From positions 96,062,895 through 96,126,894 of the forward strand of contig CM035226.1 of assembly GCA_020226215.1 (NCBI GenBank): 64,000 nucleotides of DNA, written 5' to 3'. Shown here piece after piece: positions 52,601 through 64,000 of the stretch; positions within the stretch are counted from its first letter, which is position 1; every line of letters begins with the position of its first letter. The stretch is from Sindora glabra. Taxonomy: Eukaryota; Streptophyta; Magnoliopsida; Fabales; Fabaceae. A program made the translations under genes and the position numbers. The notes below the pieces were generated by a model. The model did not search any database and was not told the DNA's origin. It was given only the letters and a program-made list of their open reading frames with translations.

Positions 52601-53274
52601 AGTGCGCAATCATGTTTGCATACATGGATTGATTCATACCCCAACCCCAACTTGTTGAGCCATTTCCTTGCACCATAGTACGATTCAGGCAATTTATTAT
52701 CGTTTGGAAGTGCCTCTTTTAATAATCGAAGAAGAGCATCAAATGACTTGTTTGTCCACTTATGCAGAACCTTCAAATTCATAAGTTTCACCAAGAAGTT
52801 CAATGCTGAAAATGCTGTGCAACCTGGATACAACTCTGTTTCTACTTGCTCGAACAGGTTATCACAGTTACTATATTTTGTTCCAATGTCTTCGTCAGCC
52901 ACATTCTCACCCCTGTACTCGTCATTGTGAAAATCAACTTCAGTTGCCTCAGGGCTAATGAAATCATGTATAATATCTGCCAGCTCATCTCTATTGTTAG
53001 GGGATATCTCACTAGTTCCTCTAGAAGTCGAAACATCTACTTCACCATGGTGTACCCAATTTATGTATAATGGATGAAATCCATTATCTATAATGTGCGC
53101 CTCCAATGTTAGTAATGTCTGGAATATTAAATTCACACACTTTTTGCATGGACATCTTACCATACCCCTTTCGTCTGCAAAGTTTTTGGCTCTTTCAACA
53201 AATCTTACTGCACCATTCCAATACTCATCTGACAATCGATTTGGTAGGTGTATCCAACTTTTATCGACAGACAT
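49663..53274 (-). pseudogene. tnp2-type CACTA transposase of the inner element, one stop
   Basis: Three exons: 53274-50720, 50644-50557 and 50448-49663, with GT-AG introns and matching phases (851 codons plus 2 bases; 88 bases; 261 codons). This gives 1141 to 1142 codons, a usual length. Residues 1-80 form the transposase-associated domain (SWIHLPNRLSDEYW, CPCKKC at 41-46). The Transposase_21/tnp2 core runs from about 140 to 560, with paired Cys (CKHDC 219-223, CPICG 236-240), LSADGFNPFGD (D328) and HNIDVMHVEKN (D548), candidates for catalytic acids. DUF4218 follows (about 690-790, with YPYERYIKKLK). Exon 3 holds DUF4216 (VNGVRFVAK...GVLEEIIEL...FKCKWYD) and an acidic tail. Exon 2 reads HEHRLELK-stop-SGAEDIDNLQRTKFPSRFYSK: TGA at 50620-50622 is the only break. 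The start at 53274 fits the family. It would cut the element ends. Confidence 0.9.
50620..50622 (-). other. In-frame TGA in exon 2 of the tnp2 gene
   Basis: Joining exon 1 (CTC CA) to exon 2 (T GAG CAC CGT) gives HEHRLELK, then TGA. A single C-to-T change from CGA (Arg) would explain it. It would remove the 283 codons that follow, including DUF4216, unless splicing skips it. Confidence 0.75.
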
Positions 53275-53700
53275 TGTACCACTGAACAGGAAGGAAATTG
53301 CTTTAGGTGAAATAAAGTATGTTGATTAATATTTCACAGTCACCCTAAATGCACCGTATCACTCCAATTTTGAAGGGTAGGATCCTATCCCATTCGAGAT
53401 ATTTCTATAGTTATTATTTTTTTCAATTTATCCACACTCATCGACTGACTCGTACAGAAATTTCAGCAGCATCTCCCTATGGTTCTCCAAGTGCCTAAAC
53501 TATACACTTGTATAGTTTATACCCGGAGAACAGTTAGGATGCTAAGATATTTCCACAATATCAAACAAGAGCCAGATAAATTGTTAATAATAACTACATG
53601 ATAATATCCCAAACTGTCCAACTTTTTAGGACAATTCAAGGGTTGACTGATGTTCGGAAAACAATCAACCCTTGAACGGGTCTAAGCTTAACATTTAAAT
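53275..53700 (-). promoter_or_regulatory. Leader upstream of tnp2, conserved between both CACTA elements
   Basis: Matches 59300-59690 of the outer element along its length (shared tcagcagcat / ttagcagcat, aactgtccaactttt / aactatccaaattttt, gacaattcaaggg). It contains a short upstream frame starting MLLKF in both copies and a hairpin, AAACTATAC-ACTT-GTATAGTTT (near 53498). Likely untranslated leader or promoter-proximal sequence of the tnp2 transcript. No splice junction was assigned. Confidence 0.55.
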
Positions 53701-54899
53701 GTAAATGTAGTTCTAATTTAAATTATTGTAAAAATATATTTACAATAATTTAAATTAACGATATAACAATTTATAAGTATCGTTGTTTAAGTGTCAGTAC
53801 TGTTATTTACGTAACCTACTTTACTATTTTGATGCGGTACACAATTCAGCTTCTTTATAGAGATGTCTATACTATGAATACGGACTTTCTAGTTGTAAAT
53901 TTAAGTAAGTTTAGTTTTTTAAGGTGTATATTATTTATAAGATGCACAAAGTCAACTTCTTTATTTAAGTAAATGTAGTTTTATCCAAGAGGGGTGTGAT
54001 TTTCAGGTGAACTTCCTAATGTTTTGAAATTTTTAATTTTTATAGGACGTAAATATCATAAAAATTAAAATGTTAGGGTTTCATATTTATGTAGTCTCTA
54101 GTTTAATTGAATTTTTCTTAGTATGTGGGGTAAATAATAGAATTTGAATTGTTAAGTTTCAATCTCAATTAAAAAATAGACTATATTACTGTAATCTCTT
54201 ACTGAACCTAAAATAGATTTATATATTTATTATAATTATCTATCTTACATTATTTCATTGAATCTAATAAGTTTGAAGTTTCCTAAATTGCATCACAAAT
54301 TTTACATTTTGTGAATAAATTATCATAACTATTTTATCTCACATTAGTCTAAATGAATAATATACACATATATTGTATACTTCAAAATTACAAATTGAAG
54401 GATGCATAATAATAATCAAATTTATATTTATAAAATTAATGCTAAGTTAAATTTACATAAATAAATTTAAAATTTACAACATACAAAATTAAATAATACA
54501 AAATTTTGTATTAAATTAAACACACTATCAATTCTATTAATTCAAATTAAACATATTATCAATTCTATTAATTCAAATTAAACATACTATCAATTCTATT
54601 TATTAAATCCTAAACTATTTGAGTAAATTAAATATATTAGTACATAAAAAAAATTATAATTTTTTATTTACGTACCTCAATGGCAAAAATCTACTGATCA
54701 ACTCTGAATACTCCTCGCAAACTACGCCAAGTACTAATAATAACTAACAAATTAAAAAATACAACATACAAAATTAATACATATTAATATATATAAAAAA
54801 ATAAATATACTAAAATTAGAAAAAACTAAAATAGAGAGAAAGTTTAGAAGCTTACTTGATTTCCACAAACTTCAAACGCACAAATGAGGAGGAGGAGGC
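53701..54899. other. AT-rich spacer of the inner CACTA
   Basis: No genes. It lies between the leader and the right subterminal array and holds a 31-bp tandem repeat. Confidence 0.6.
54518..54610 (+). repeat. 31-bp tandem repeat, three copies
   Basis: Units 54518-54548, 54549-54579 and 54580-54610 share tatcaattctattaattc; the first two differ at two positions and the third diverges at its end. Confidence 0.9.
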
Positions 54900-55516
54900 G
54901 GCGCCGCGAATTTATAGGCGCTGGCTTTCAGCGATGACATAAAATATTCGGTCGTCGCTGAAGCTTTTAGTGACGACCGAGTTTTTCTTCAGCGACGACA
55001 TTGTCGTCGCTAAAAGTCCAAGTTTCACCGACGACAATGTCATCGCTAAAGGATGGAATTGTCGTCGCTGAAAATAGGAGGACTTTTCACCGACGGCTGA
55101 GTCGTCGCTGATGCGTCAACCTTCAGCGACGACAAAGTCGTCGCTGAAAATTGGCACTTTCAGCGACGACCGAGTTGTCGCTGATGGATACACCTTTCAG
55201 CGACGACATAGTCGTCGCTGAAAGCGTCGACATTGTCGTCGCTGAAAGCGTTACATTTTCAGCGACGACAATGTCGTTGCTGAAAGTGAATTTCTTCCCA
55301 CCCTTCCGTAAACTTAGCCGCCAAAATTTTTTTGGGCTTTTAGCGACGACTTTTGTCATCGCTAAAAGCCTAAATCTTCCCACCCTCATTTCGATTTCCC
55401 TCTAAAAAATTTTGCATTTTTTACCGACGACTCTGTCGTTGGAGATACTTTTAGCGACGACCGAAATTTTGTCGCCGCTAAAAGAGTCATCGTTATTGCT
55501 GCTTTTTGTTGTAGTG
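54900..55516. repeat. Right subterminal array of the inner CACTA
   Basis: About twenty copies in both orientations of CAGCGACGAC / GTCGTCGCTGAAAG, many as palindromic pairs around a 2-6 base centre (for example cgacgacaaagtcgtcg at 55128). Denser and longer than the left array. The 84- and 88-codon frames on both strands across it are repeat artefacts. Confidence 0.9.
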
Positions 55517-55519
55517 ACA
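55517..55519. other. Target-site duplication ACA, right
   Basis: Directly follows GTAGTG and equals 47005-47007. Confidence 0.9.
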
Positions 55520-55721
55520 ATAGTCATTACAACAAGACATATGTAATGCTTATGATAAAATGTCACATTCTTCCATCCAAGCTAAATTACACTTGCACTT
55601 ATGAAATAACTTGTTTGAAATAGTCAATATAATAGGAAACAAATACATACTTTCTATAAAATATCAAATTGTTAAGACACAAAGCTTAATACTAGTTAAG
55701 AAAAACTAAAATGTATTAACC

Positions 55722-58700
55722 CTAATCAAACTTATTATCAGTGAATATTATAGGGTTATCATTATTTTCATCAATTTCATCATCATTAGACTCTAAAAGC
55801 TCCTCTTCCATGTAATCCCTAATCATTTCTTCTTCTGAGTTGTCATCATTATTTATAAAGTCATCAAGCATTTGTGTAGCAAAATGAGTGTTTCTAGAAG
55901 ATGAAACACAATGAGCATTATGGTTCTAATATTGTAATGTAATCAAATCAAAATATGCAAGATCAATTATGAGTATAAAGTTTACAAAGTTATTATCCTA
56001 TAATTAGGATATGCCACTGACACTAACATTATCATCATTAGGGAGATTCTATACATCACAATGTACCATATTATTTACAACTTTTCAATTTGGCTCGTTA
56101 AGAGGATTATCAGTGTAAAAAACTTATCATGGTTAAGATGCTAATATACACAAATAATCTCTATACTATTGAGCATTGATAGAAATGCTTGTTATATTCT
56201 TGTTTATGATAATTTTCTTCTCTTTATAGTCAGTGTCATACCATTTGCATTTGAATAAAGTCACAAAGTAATTATGTAAATAACTCAGCTCTATGATATC
56301 CTCCAAAATATTGTAAAATGTGTTACCTTTATTTTCTAACACAAAAATCCCACTGCTCTACATCTCAAGAAGCCATTACAATCAAACTCTATTGACCACA
56401 CACTTTGAACATGACATAGTTATGAAGCTCAATCTAGAAGTTAAAGATAATAACTTGTCAATTACCTTAAGGGATCAACTCTTGAGAAAGTGGTACATCT
56501 ATGAATTTATTTGAAATAAACAATAACAATGTAAGCAATGAAAAGATAAAATTATGAAATTAGGTTGTAATAGATATAATAAAGAATTACCTTTGAGTGA
56601 AACCAAGAAGGAAATGAGCTTTTCTATAGATGATGAATGTTTTCACCACCACATACTTGTAGTTGTCCCATATGCTCATTATAAAATATAAGTTATTCAG
56701 TAAGAACTAGAAGGACTCAATCAAAATACTAAAACATTTGAGGGTTTTACTCTAGATATTTTTGGATCTTAGGATAGTTATTTAGGATATATCATATTGC
56801 AATATCTCAATCACTTCTATCCAAATGAACAACATGTTTTTTGCTGATGGGTCGACACTGAGATCTAAAAATTGATAATTGTCTATCAGTTCTCACATTA
56901 ACTGCATCTTGGTTGTGATAAGTTCGGTTTTATTTTGTTTCCACCCTTTGTAAAATACATAGAAAAAAATGTTAATGTTTCATCTACAACATACCCTTTA
57001 GTAATAGAACCATCAAGTTAAGCATAACTTCTGATATAATCCTTTAACTTCTTTATATATCTTTTGTATGGATACATTCATTGAAAATGAATAGGACCCT
57101 CTGGCAATTTTTCCTTAAGCAAGTGTATCCCAAGTGGATAATTATGTTAAAGAATTCTAGAAGGTACATCCTTTCAAGTTTGTAGAGAATTTGTACAATG
57201 TTTTGCTTAGCTTGAATAACATCTTGCTTGTTTAAAATCCTTAATTAGATTTGGTTAAAGTAATTGCACAACTTAGCAATGGGATAGGCCTTCTCTCTTG
57301 GCAAAAATACTTGTACTATAGATGCTAACAACTATTGCACAATGACATAATAGCCATGGGATTTCAACTCCTTAATCTTGGTGTCATTGTCAATCATGTT
57401 CTTCCTCAAATTTCCAGCAAACCTATCAATAAACTTGACATTTTTTATAAACTAGCAATACCACCATCGATTGTCTTGATTAAGGGTGTATCTAGTATGT
57501 GGTTTCATCCATATACCCCTTTCCTTGTATAGGTGCAATTCTAGTCTTATATTCATGTCGGTCAGATCATGCCTTGCATTATCTGTGTTCTTTAATTTAT
57601 ATTTAATGTCTAGCAATGTACCCTTATTATTGTCACATACATTCTTCTCAACATACTTCACATTAATATTATGCCCTAAGATCATTGTGAGCTAGTATAA
57701 AAATTCCAAAAAGATGCTTTGCTTACTTTAATTAAGTTCTTTTACACCTCTCTTTCACTTAATCCATCATGTTGCATGTGTTTTCCAAGAGGTCTCTAGC
57801 ATACTCTACTTAATTGGTCTATAATTATGTCATTAGTAATCTGCCTTAAATTAGCTCTCATCTCAATCTTTCAATTAAAGTCTTTATTGTTTTGCCAAGC
57901 ATGGCTCCTTAAAAGGAAACAACAGTAATGAACATAAGCTATTTTTCCTCTAATTTGCATAAATGGCATATCCTCATTACAAATTGGACATACTTTTACC
58001 CTTGTCTACTCCACCTAAAAAGACTACTTTATGCAAGAAAGTCATTCATAGTCCATAACAATGCCGTTCATATCCTAAACATGCTATTTATAGTAGTATC
58101 TTGAGTTTTAACTCTTATCTCCCATTGTTGCTTAAGCTTTTCAATAAGTAGTCTTAGGAAGACATCTATATCTTTTCTTAGAGATTATAGTCCAAGGATC
58201 AATAATGTTAACATGAAAAATGTCTCTTTCATACAAAGCCATGGTGCTAAATTATAAGTGGTCATCACAATTGGCCACATGCTGTATGGCAAACCCATAT
58301 CACTAAAAAGATTGAATCCATCTGCATTTAAACCCAATTAGACATTCCTTGGTTCTACTGAGAAATTAGGATACTTTCTAACGAAAGCTTACTAAGCTTC
58401 TCCATCAACAGGATGTTCATAACCTTATTTTCAATGGATTATCATATATAATGTCATGTCATATCATTTAGCATGTGCCTTGATTTATATAACTACTTCA
58501 ACCTAAGGGCCAATAGAAAATACTGCAACACCTTCTAAGAAACCTTTTTCCTTTTTGTGTTTTTATTAATCCACCAACTTTCCCGACATATTGGATAAGT
58601 CTCACTTTTAGCATGCTTTTCCCAAAATAGCACACAATCATACTTACAAACATGAATTGATTCATGCCCTAATCCTAACTTATTAAGCCATTTCCTTGCA

Positions 58701-59299
58701 CGATAATGTGATTCAAGCAATTTGTTATCCTTCGATAGTGCTTCCTATAATAACTTCAATAAAAATTTAAATGACTTATTAATCTACCTATGTAATACTT
58801 TCAGATACATGAGCTTGACTAAGAAGTTCATCAAAGAAAAAACTATGCAATTGAAGTACAATTTTGCTTCAACCTTTATAAATAGGTCATCAAAGCTTTG
58901 ACCATAAAATGTGTCCTCTCCTAAAGTGTCCCCATTTTGATCTATTCCATTGTTATCCACTTGATTAGTGGTATGAAAGCCAATAAAATTATGTATGATA
59001 TCAATCATTTTGTCAGCATTATTAACAATTGCCCTACATATAATATCATCCCTAGATATATACTCTTTACCATAATTGACCTAATTCTTGTACAGCAGAT
59101 CAAATTTGTTATTTATTAGATATGCCTCCATGGTCTCCAATGTTTGGTACAACATATTCAAACACTTCTTACATAGACATCTTACTAACCCACTACCATT
59201 GATAAAGTTTCTAGCTCTCTCCATAAATTTAGTAGCACCATTGTAGTACTTATCAGATAATTGATCTCATAAGATTATCTAGCTTTTATCAATGAATAT
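55722..59299 (-). pseudogene. tnp2-type transposase relic of the outer CACTA
   Basis: Homologous along its length to the inner tnp2 gene but with many stops and small indels. The start has become ATA (IFIDKS-stop, then YYNGATKFMERARNF for YWNGAVRFVERAKNF). Readable blocks: LYFNCIVFSLMNFLVKLM (about 58820); YRARKWLNKLGLGHESIHVC and CPIC now YPIC (58535-58720); GHNINVKYVEKNVCDNN (57452-57685), with the candidate catalytic Asp of HNIDV now Asn; and a tail EEEMIRDYMEEELLES ending FTDNKFD-stop at 55722. The intron positions appear shared. Not functional. Confidence 0.85.
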
Positions 59300-59690
59300 G
59301 TTGTAACTAGCCTACAACGTCATAAGTTACCGTATGATTCATTTATGCATGCATGTTTGTTATGTACCTTAAATCCATCTTATCACTTCGACTTTAATAG
59401 GTATGGCTTTATCTTATTCATGATATTCCTACAATTATTGGCCCAACTTATCCATGATACGTTTCATATGCATATAAATTTTAGCAGCATTTCCTCATAG
59501 TTTTTTGAGTGTGTATACTATACACCAATGTAGTACATACCTAGAGGACAAGTGGGAAAGAAGAATTTACTATCATTTGAAATAATGAGCAGATAAGTTG
59601 AGTATAATAACTGAATGACATATCTCAAACTATCCAAATTTTTATGACAATTCAAGGTTTGGTTCTAAGGTTATAGTGCAAATGCATTTT
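59300..59690 (-). promoter_or_regulatory. Leader of the outer tnp2 relic
   Basis: The counterpart of 53275-53700. It retains the MLLKF upstream frame (shortened) and the ctatacaccaatgtagtac region where the inner copy has its hairpin, though pairing is weaker here. Confidence 0.5.
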
Positions 59691-62600
59691 AAAGTTAACA
59701 TTGTGTAATTTTTTATTGCAATAGTTTTAATAAAATCATAAACTCATCCATTTTAAGGCTACTATGTTGATACATCAATGATATATATTCTTATAGTTAA
59801 TTCTTGACCTATGTTATCCATTTTTTTATTATTTTAAATGATTTCTTGATAATGTAAATATTTCATATCACCAAACATTGAGTACATTTGAATAATTTAA
59901 TCCTAAGATTTGTTACAAATTAGTATCCTCTTAGTATTAAATTAATTATTGTAGTATGACTTACATATAATATTAAATTATTATGCATCTCACTATTTAT
60001 TACTACTTATATTTTTAGTACTTTAAATTGTTACTTCAATTCTTCTATAAAGCAATAGATTAATTACCATTATATGTCTAACTCATCACATTAAATTATT
60101 ATGCATTTTATTATTTATTACTCCTTACATTTTCAGTCATTTTAATTATTACTTTTATTCTAACATAATATAACAATTTAATTACCACTATGTCACTTAC
60201 TTATGATAACTATATTATTGTGCATTTTTCTAATCTTCGCTACCTATATTTTTATTGCTTTAAATTATTACATTCTTTCTTATATAGCATAGTAAATTAA
60301 TTATTATATGAGATACTTATAATATTAAATGATTATTTATTTTATTATCCATTACTAATATTTTTATTACTTTAAATTATTCATTAAGAATTTTTTATAT
60401 TCATTAACATAGTCATCAAAATAAATCATCACCATTTTTTATTACTTTTTTTTGTTAAGATTAATAATATCATGAAAATTGTACGACTCACTTACAAGAT
60501 TAAAGAATTGTGCAATTTCCTTGTCTTCACTCCTTATATTTTTATTGCTTTAAATTATTACATTTATTCTTGTATAGTATAGTAAATTAATTATCATTGT
60601 ATGAATATATTTTTAATAAATTATTTATATTTTTATTATGAAGATATAGAATAAATAAATATTTATTAAAGAGAAAAATAAAAAATAAAAAAATGCTTCA
60701 TCAAATTTTTTAAGTAATAAATTAAAAAGATATTTTTTCAAAAGTGATAAATGAAAAAAATGCAAAAAGCATAAAAATATGAAAAGTAAATATTTGTATA
60801 TATTGATTGTGTTTTATTATAAAAGTATTTTTATATAATTCAATTATTTTGAAGTTCGAATAAAATATACCTAATAGTGAAAATATCCAAATTATTAAAC
60901 TCCCAATAGAATAAAAAGGAAAAAGGAAAAGGTTGTTATGGTTGGAAAGGGGTGTTTGTGTATAAAATTAGCTTCTTTTCTTGCTTGTGGTGATACGTGC
61001 GCATCAAGATTCGTACTAAAGATATAATTACTAAATTTATACATATCTTTAAAAAAAATTATATATTATTGGTAAATAAAAAGAAGGGCTCATTTATTAT
61101 TCATTTTTTTCAATGTAATAAAACATTTTCACTATTAGGTAGATTTTAATTAAAATTTACCTAATAGTGAAAATGTTTCATCATGAACTTATATTATATT
61201 ATTTTTTATTTTTGACATCGAGCAAATTATCACCATAAATATATAATATTAATATGTATATATATGTAATTAATATCTATATACATGTATATGTATAATT
61301 TATATTTTTAATTTAAAATTATTTGAACTAATGAATCAATAATTAAATTAATGAACCGATAAATTAATATATCATCTGATGTAATAACGGATCCGGTTTG
61401 AAGGGTAATCCTTCCTCAAACATGTTTCAAACTTCTCTATCCTTGTAAACTTGTAACATTTATCATTTGAAAAAAGGCAAATAAGGGTTGAAACCAGTTA
61501 CCCTGCTTCAAAAGGACTAAAATCTCACTGTGAAGTAATTAATTTATAAATAATATATTTTCCTTTTCGTTCTTTCATGAATGATTATCTAATTTGAAGA
61601 AAGAAGTGATTTAGTTAAAAAAAAAAGGCGCCCTTTCACAAAAGGTGTTATAAAATTAATCAAAACAACAAAAGCTTTATTATGTTTTTTAAAATTGAAT
61701 CTAAAACGAGCAAAAAATGAAAAATAAAAAATAATTTAATCTAAGTTCATGATATAAATAATAAAATATAAATGATATAATAATTTATATTAAAATTTTT
61801 TAACAATATGTCATCTTTTTATTCAATATTAGCAAATATATATAAATATTTAAATTTTATAAATTTACCACTTCTGTATTTTTTTTATTTATTACTTAGA
61901 AAATATCTCTTTTAATTTGTTACTTTAAAAATGAGATGAAGCATTTATTTTTTTATTTTATATTTCTCTATCTCTATTAAATATTTAATTACTCTATTAT
62001 TCATAAAAAATATAAATAATTTATCAACTTATTTATTTTTTTAGTATTTGAATATTTTTTATAAATTGTTTACAAAAAATGTTTGGAATATTTATTTTGT
62101 TAATATTTCAAATGATTACTTAATTTATTGAATCTTTCACATATTAGAGATTTTATATTTTTATTCATGTAATTGTCAAAATCTTTGTTCATTATTTTTT
62201 TTATAAACTTGGACTTTTATTATAATTTAATATTTTGATTAATGTAATGGTTAAATTTTTTTACAAATTTTATTGCCCTATTTTCTACTAAATTGACTAG
62301 AGTTTTGACACAATAAATACATATATATACCAACTTCTACAATATATTAATTTCACCAACCAAAACAACAAAATAGAAAAATAAAATAATATTTAACTAT
62401 CATGCATATCAATATCATTGAATCTTTGAAGTAATCATCATATAAAAATTATAGGAAATATTTTTCATTGCACAAAATATCATATTAAAATACGCCATTC
62501 TCATATCTACTAATTATAAACTTAACACATTAAATATATGTAATATTGTACAAGATAATAATTATATCAAACTAATCTATGGTAGTATAAATTTATTTCC

Positions 62601-62989
62601 ATGAACAATATTGACAATATTAAAAAAATTTAGTATATAAACTTCTTCAACTAACATTAGCGCAATAATGAACCTACAATCAACACAATAAAAAAATGTA
62701 ATAATATAACCTAGCTACCATATAATATACAACAACAAGTATAGAAATATAAAAATAATATAAAAGAAGAAAATATTTAAGAAATACATACCTAGACAAC
62801 AAGAGAGAAGGCACAAAGCTTTAGACAATCAAAGACGGAAAAATACTACTAAACTATTTAACCATATAATATACAAGAATAAGTAAATAAATATAACAAT
62901 AATATAAAAAATAAAAAAGGAAAACACATACCTAGGCGGAGAGAAGATGCAAACCACCTCTAGTGCACAGCTACAAAAATGGTGAAAAA
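59691..62989. other. AT-rich spacer of the outer CACTA
   Basis: Very AT-rich. 59930-60600 has loosely repeated units (ttaaattattacattt, tatttattact, taattaccattat) with a period near 110-120 bp. No genes. Confidence 0.5.
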
Positions 62990-63525
62990 GTGAAGTGGGG
63001 GAGCTAAAGTTTGGTTTATATAGGTGAAGCCTATACAGATGACATTTTGTTATCTATGTAGACCAAAAAGTCATCTCAATAAGCTAGGTGTAGGAGCACA
63101 TGCATCATTTTGAAAACTAAGCCCATTTAAGTGAAAAATGTCGTTTGCATTAGGCCCTAATGTTGTCTATATTAGCCTTAAACTAAGGGCACATGCATCA
63201 TTTCATATTTTCTTACCTATTAAGATGATAAATTTTGTCTATATAAATGAAAGTGTCATCTATAAGTCCTTAAGATGATAAATTTTTCAACCTTATATAG
63301 ATGACAATTTTTTTATTTTTTAAATTTTTTTAAATCCTATTTAGATGACATTCAATCGTCTGTATAGGTTTTTCTTTTTATTTTCTTAAATTAGGAAAAT
63401 CTATACAATTGTTTTCCTATAGGTTTTTCTAATTGTTTTTAAAAAAATTGTGACAACTATGTAGATGATAAAAAATTTTGTTGTCTGTATAAGTGTTGTT
63501 TGTATATAGTGTATTTGCTATAGTG
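62990..63525. repeat. Right subterminal repeats and terminus of the outer CACTA
   Basis: Copies of tatacagatgacattttgt / gtcatctgtataggtttt, the counterpart of 44553-44890, ending TTTGCTATAGTG at 63525. Confidence 0.8.
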
Positions 63526-64000
63526 AGAATGGTCTAGACAAAGCTGAAAGTTAATAACCAAAGTACTTTACACAAGCATCAAACTAACTAACAATGGGCA
63601 TATTAAGTGGATATAACATATAGAAACCAACCCTCTAAAAAAATTTGAATAAATAATTTATAAGTATGGACTTCATCTGAGGCCTTGATTTTTCTTCTCA
63701 CTGTCTAATAAGAATCCAACACCTACTAGTTAACCTCAAAAGACTTATCTAATTTTAACTTGCACTTAATGGGTATGTATTATCAAATGAAAAGGTATCA
63801 CAAACTCTTGGTTACAACTTGGATTATCCTTTTGCTACATATTTGAGCAATTTCAATAATTAATTTTGGTGTGAGTGATGTATATAACCCTTTGAGAGAT
63901 ATATGAAGATTCTAAAAGGATATGTGATGAATTGAAATTGGTTAGAAGGATGCAATGTTGAAAGTTACATTGTTAAGGAGTCAGTCGAATTCTATAGTGA
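63526..64000 (+). mobile_element. LTR element copy 2, resumed after the CACTA nest
   Basis: Starts agaatggtctagacaaagc and follows 23506-23985 of copy 1 base for base apart from point differences and small gaps. It runs off the window edge; no coding sequence visible. Confidence 0.8.

Larger units (their letters stand above)
47008..55516 (-). mobile_element. Inner CACTA (En/Spm) element, complete ends, 8509 bp
   Basis: Left end CACTACAGCAAAAAAGACTT, right end (reverse complement) CACTACAACAAAAAGCAGCA, flanked by perfect ACA duplications. Structure from the right: subterminal array (54900-55516), AT-rich spacer, leader (53275-53700), tnp2-type transposase (53274-49663), 151-bp gap, tnpA-like gene (49511-47703), AT-rich spacer, subterminal array (47008-47372). 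It sits inside the outer CACTA just upstream of that element's tnpA start. Younger than its host, since ends and duplication are intact and both genes can still be joined, but both genes carry stops, so it is probably non-autonomous now. Confidence 0.95.
44553..63525 (-). mobile_element. Outer CACTA element, old, interrupted by a second CACTA
   Basis: The left end is CATTACAAAAAAAAATTC and the reverse complement of the right end is CACTATAGCAAATACAC, degraded CACTA termini. The flanking triplets AGC (44550-44552) and AGA (63526-63528) both differ by one base from AGG in the empty site at 23506-23508, fitting a diverged 3-bp duplication. Without the inner element and its duplication the length is 10461 bp, normal for a full CACTA. 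Both genes read on the minus strand: a tnp2 relic (59299-55722) then a tnpA relic (46969-45144). Subterminal motifs and many stops show it is long dead. Confidence 0.85.

Noticed and set aside
49844..53329. Several frames on the plus strand opposite the tnp2 gene
   Set aside because: They are shadows of the well-supported minus-strand transposase exons.
55123..55405. Open frames of 84-88 codons on both strands
   Set aside because: They lie wholly in the palindromic subterminal array of the inner CACTA, where the repeat keeps frames open by composition.

Overview
This is a gene-poor, very AT-rich stretch of a flowering-plant nuclear genome made almost entirely of nested transposable elements. 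The plant assignment rests on split coding regions with GT-AG introns, CACTA (En/Spm) transposases, LTR ends with a plant-type tRNA-iMet primer site, and a relic of a plant GH1 beta-glucosidase. I cannot name the species. No intact host gene, tRNA gene, rRNA gene or CRISPR array was found.

Layout. 1-5016: short non-autonomous elements with CACTA-like termini (797-3565 and 4067-5016, plus part of a third copy at 1-790), carrying a tRNA-like block. About 8640-16990: a decayed minus-strand Ty3-type LTR element (5' LTR 13871-16990, 3' LTR ending at 10393). 18247-18545: a degenerate minisatellite. 19133-21482: a Mutator-like element filled with an alternating long/short tandem array. 21486-24230: an LTR with primer site and leader (copy 1 of a family). 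28413-29681: a Ty1/copia-type 3' LTR. 30302-34499: a broken beta-glucosidase gene on the minus strand. 35910-36286: a small inverted-repeat element. 37950-39510: local tandem duplications.

The best-resolved part is a three-level nest at 44095-64000. A second copy of the 21486-24230 LTR family lies at 44095-44552 and resumes at 63526. A CACTA element (44553-63525, 10461 bp without the inner insert) sits exactly in its primer-binding site, and copy 1 preserves the matching empty site at 23506-23508. A second, younger CACTA element (47008-55516, 8509 bp, perfect ACA/ACA target duplication) is inserted in the older one, 38 bp before the tnpA-like start codon.

Both CACTA elements have the same plan on the minus strand: a tnp2-type transposase in at least three exons, then a Transposase_24-like (tnpA) gene, with only a short gap between them. 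In the inner element all exons can be joined in frame. The tnp2 gene (1141 codons plus stop) has one in-frame stop and the tnpA gene (452 codons plus stop) has seven. All eight can be explained as single transitions: four CAG to TAG and four TGA, for which CGA is a possible source. That is the pattern expected from decay of a methylated element. The older element shows the same genes heavily degraded, and both share a conserved leader upstream of tnp2.
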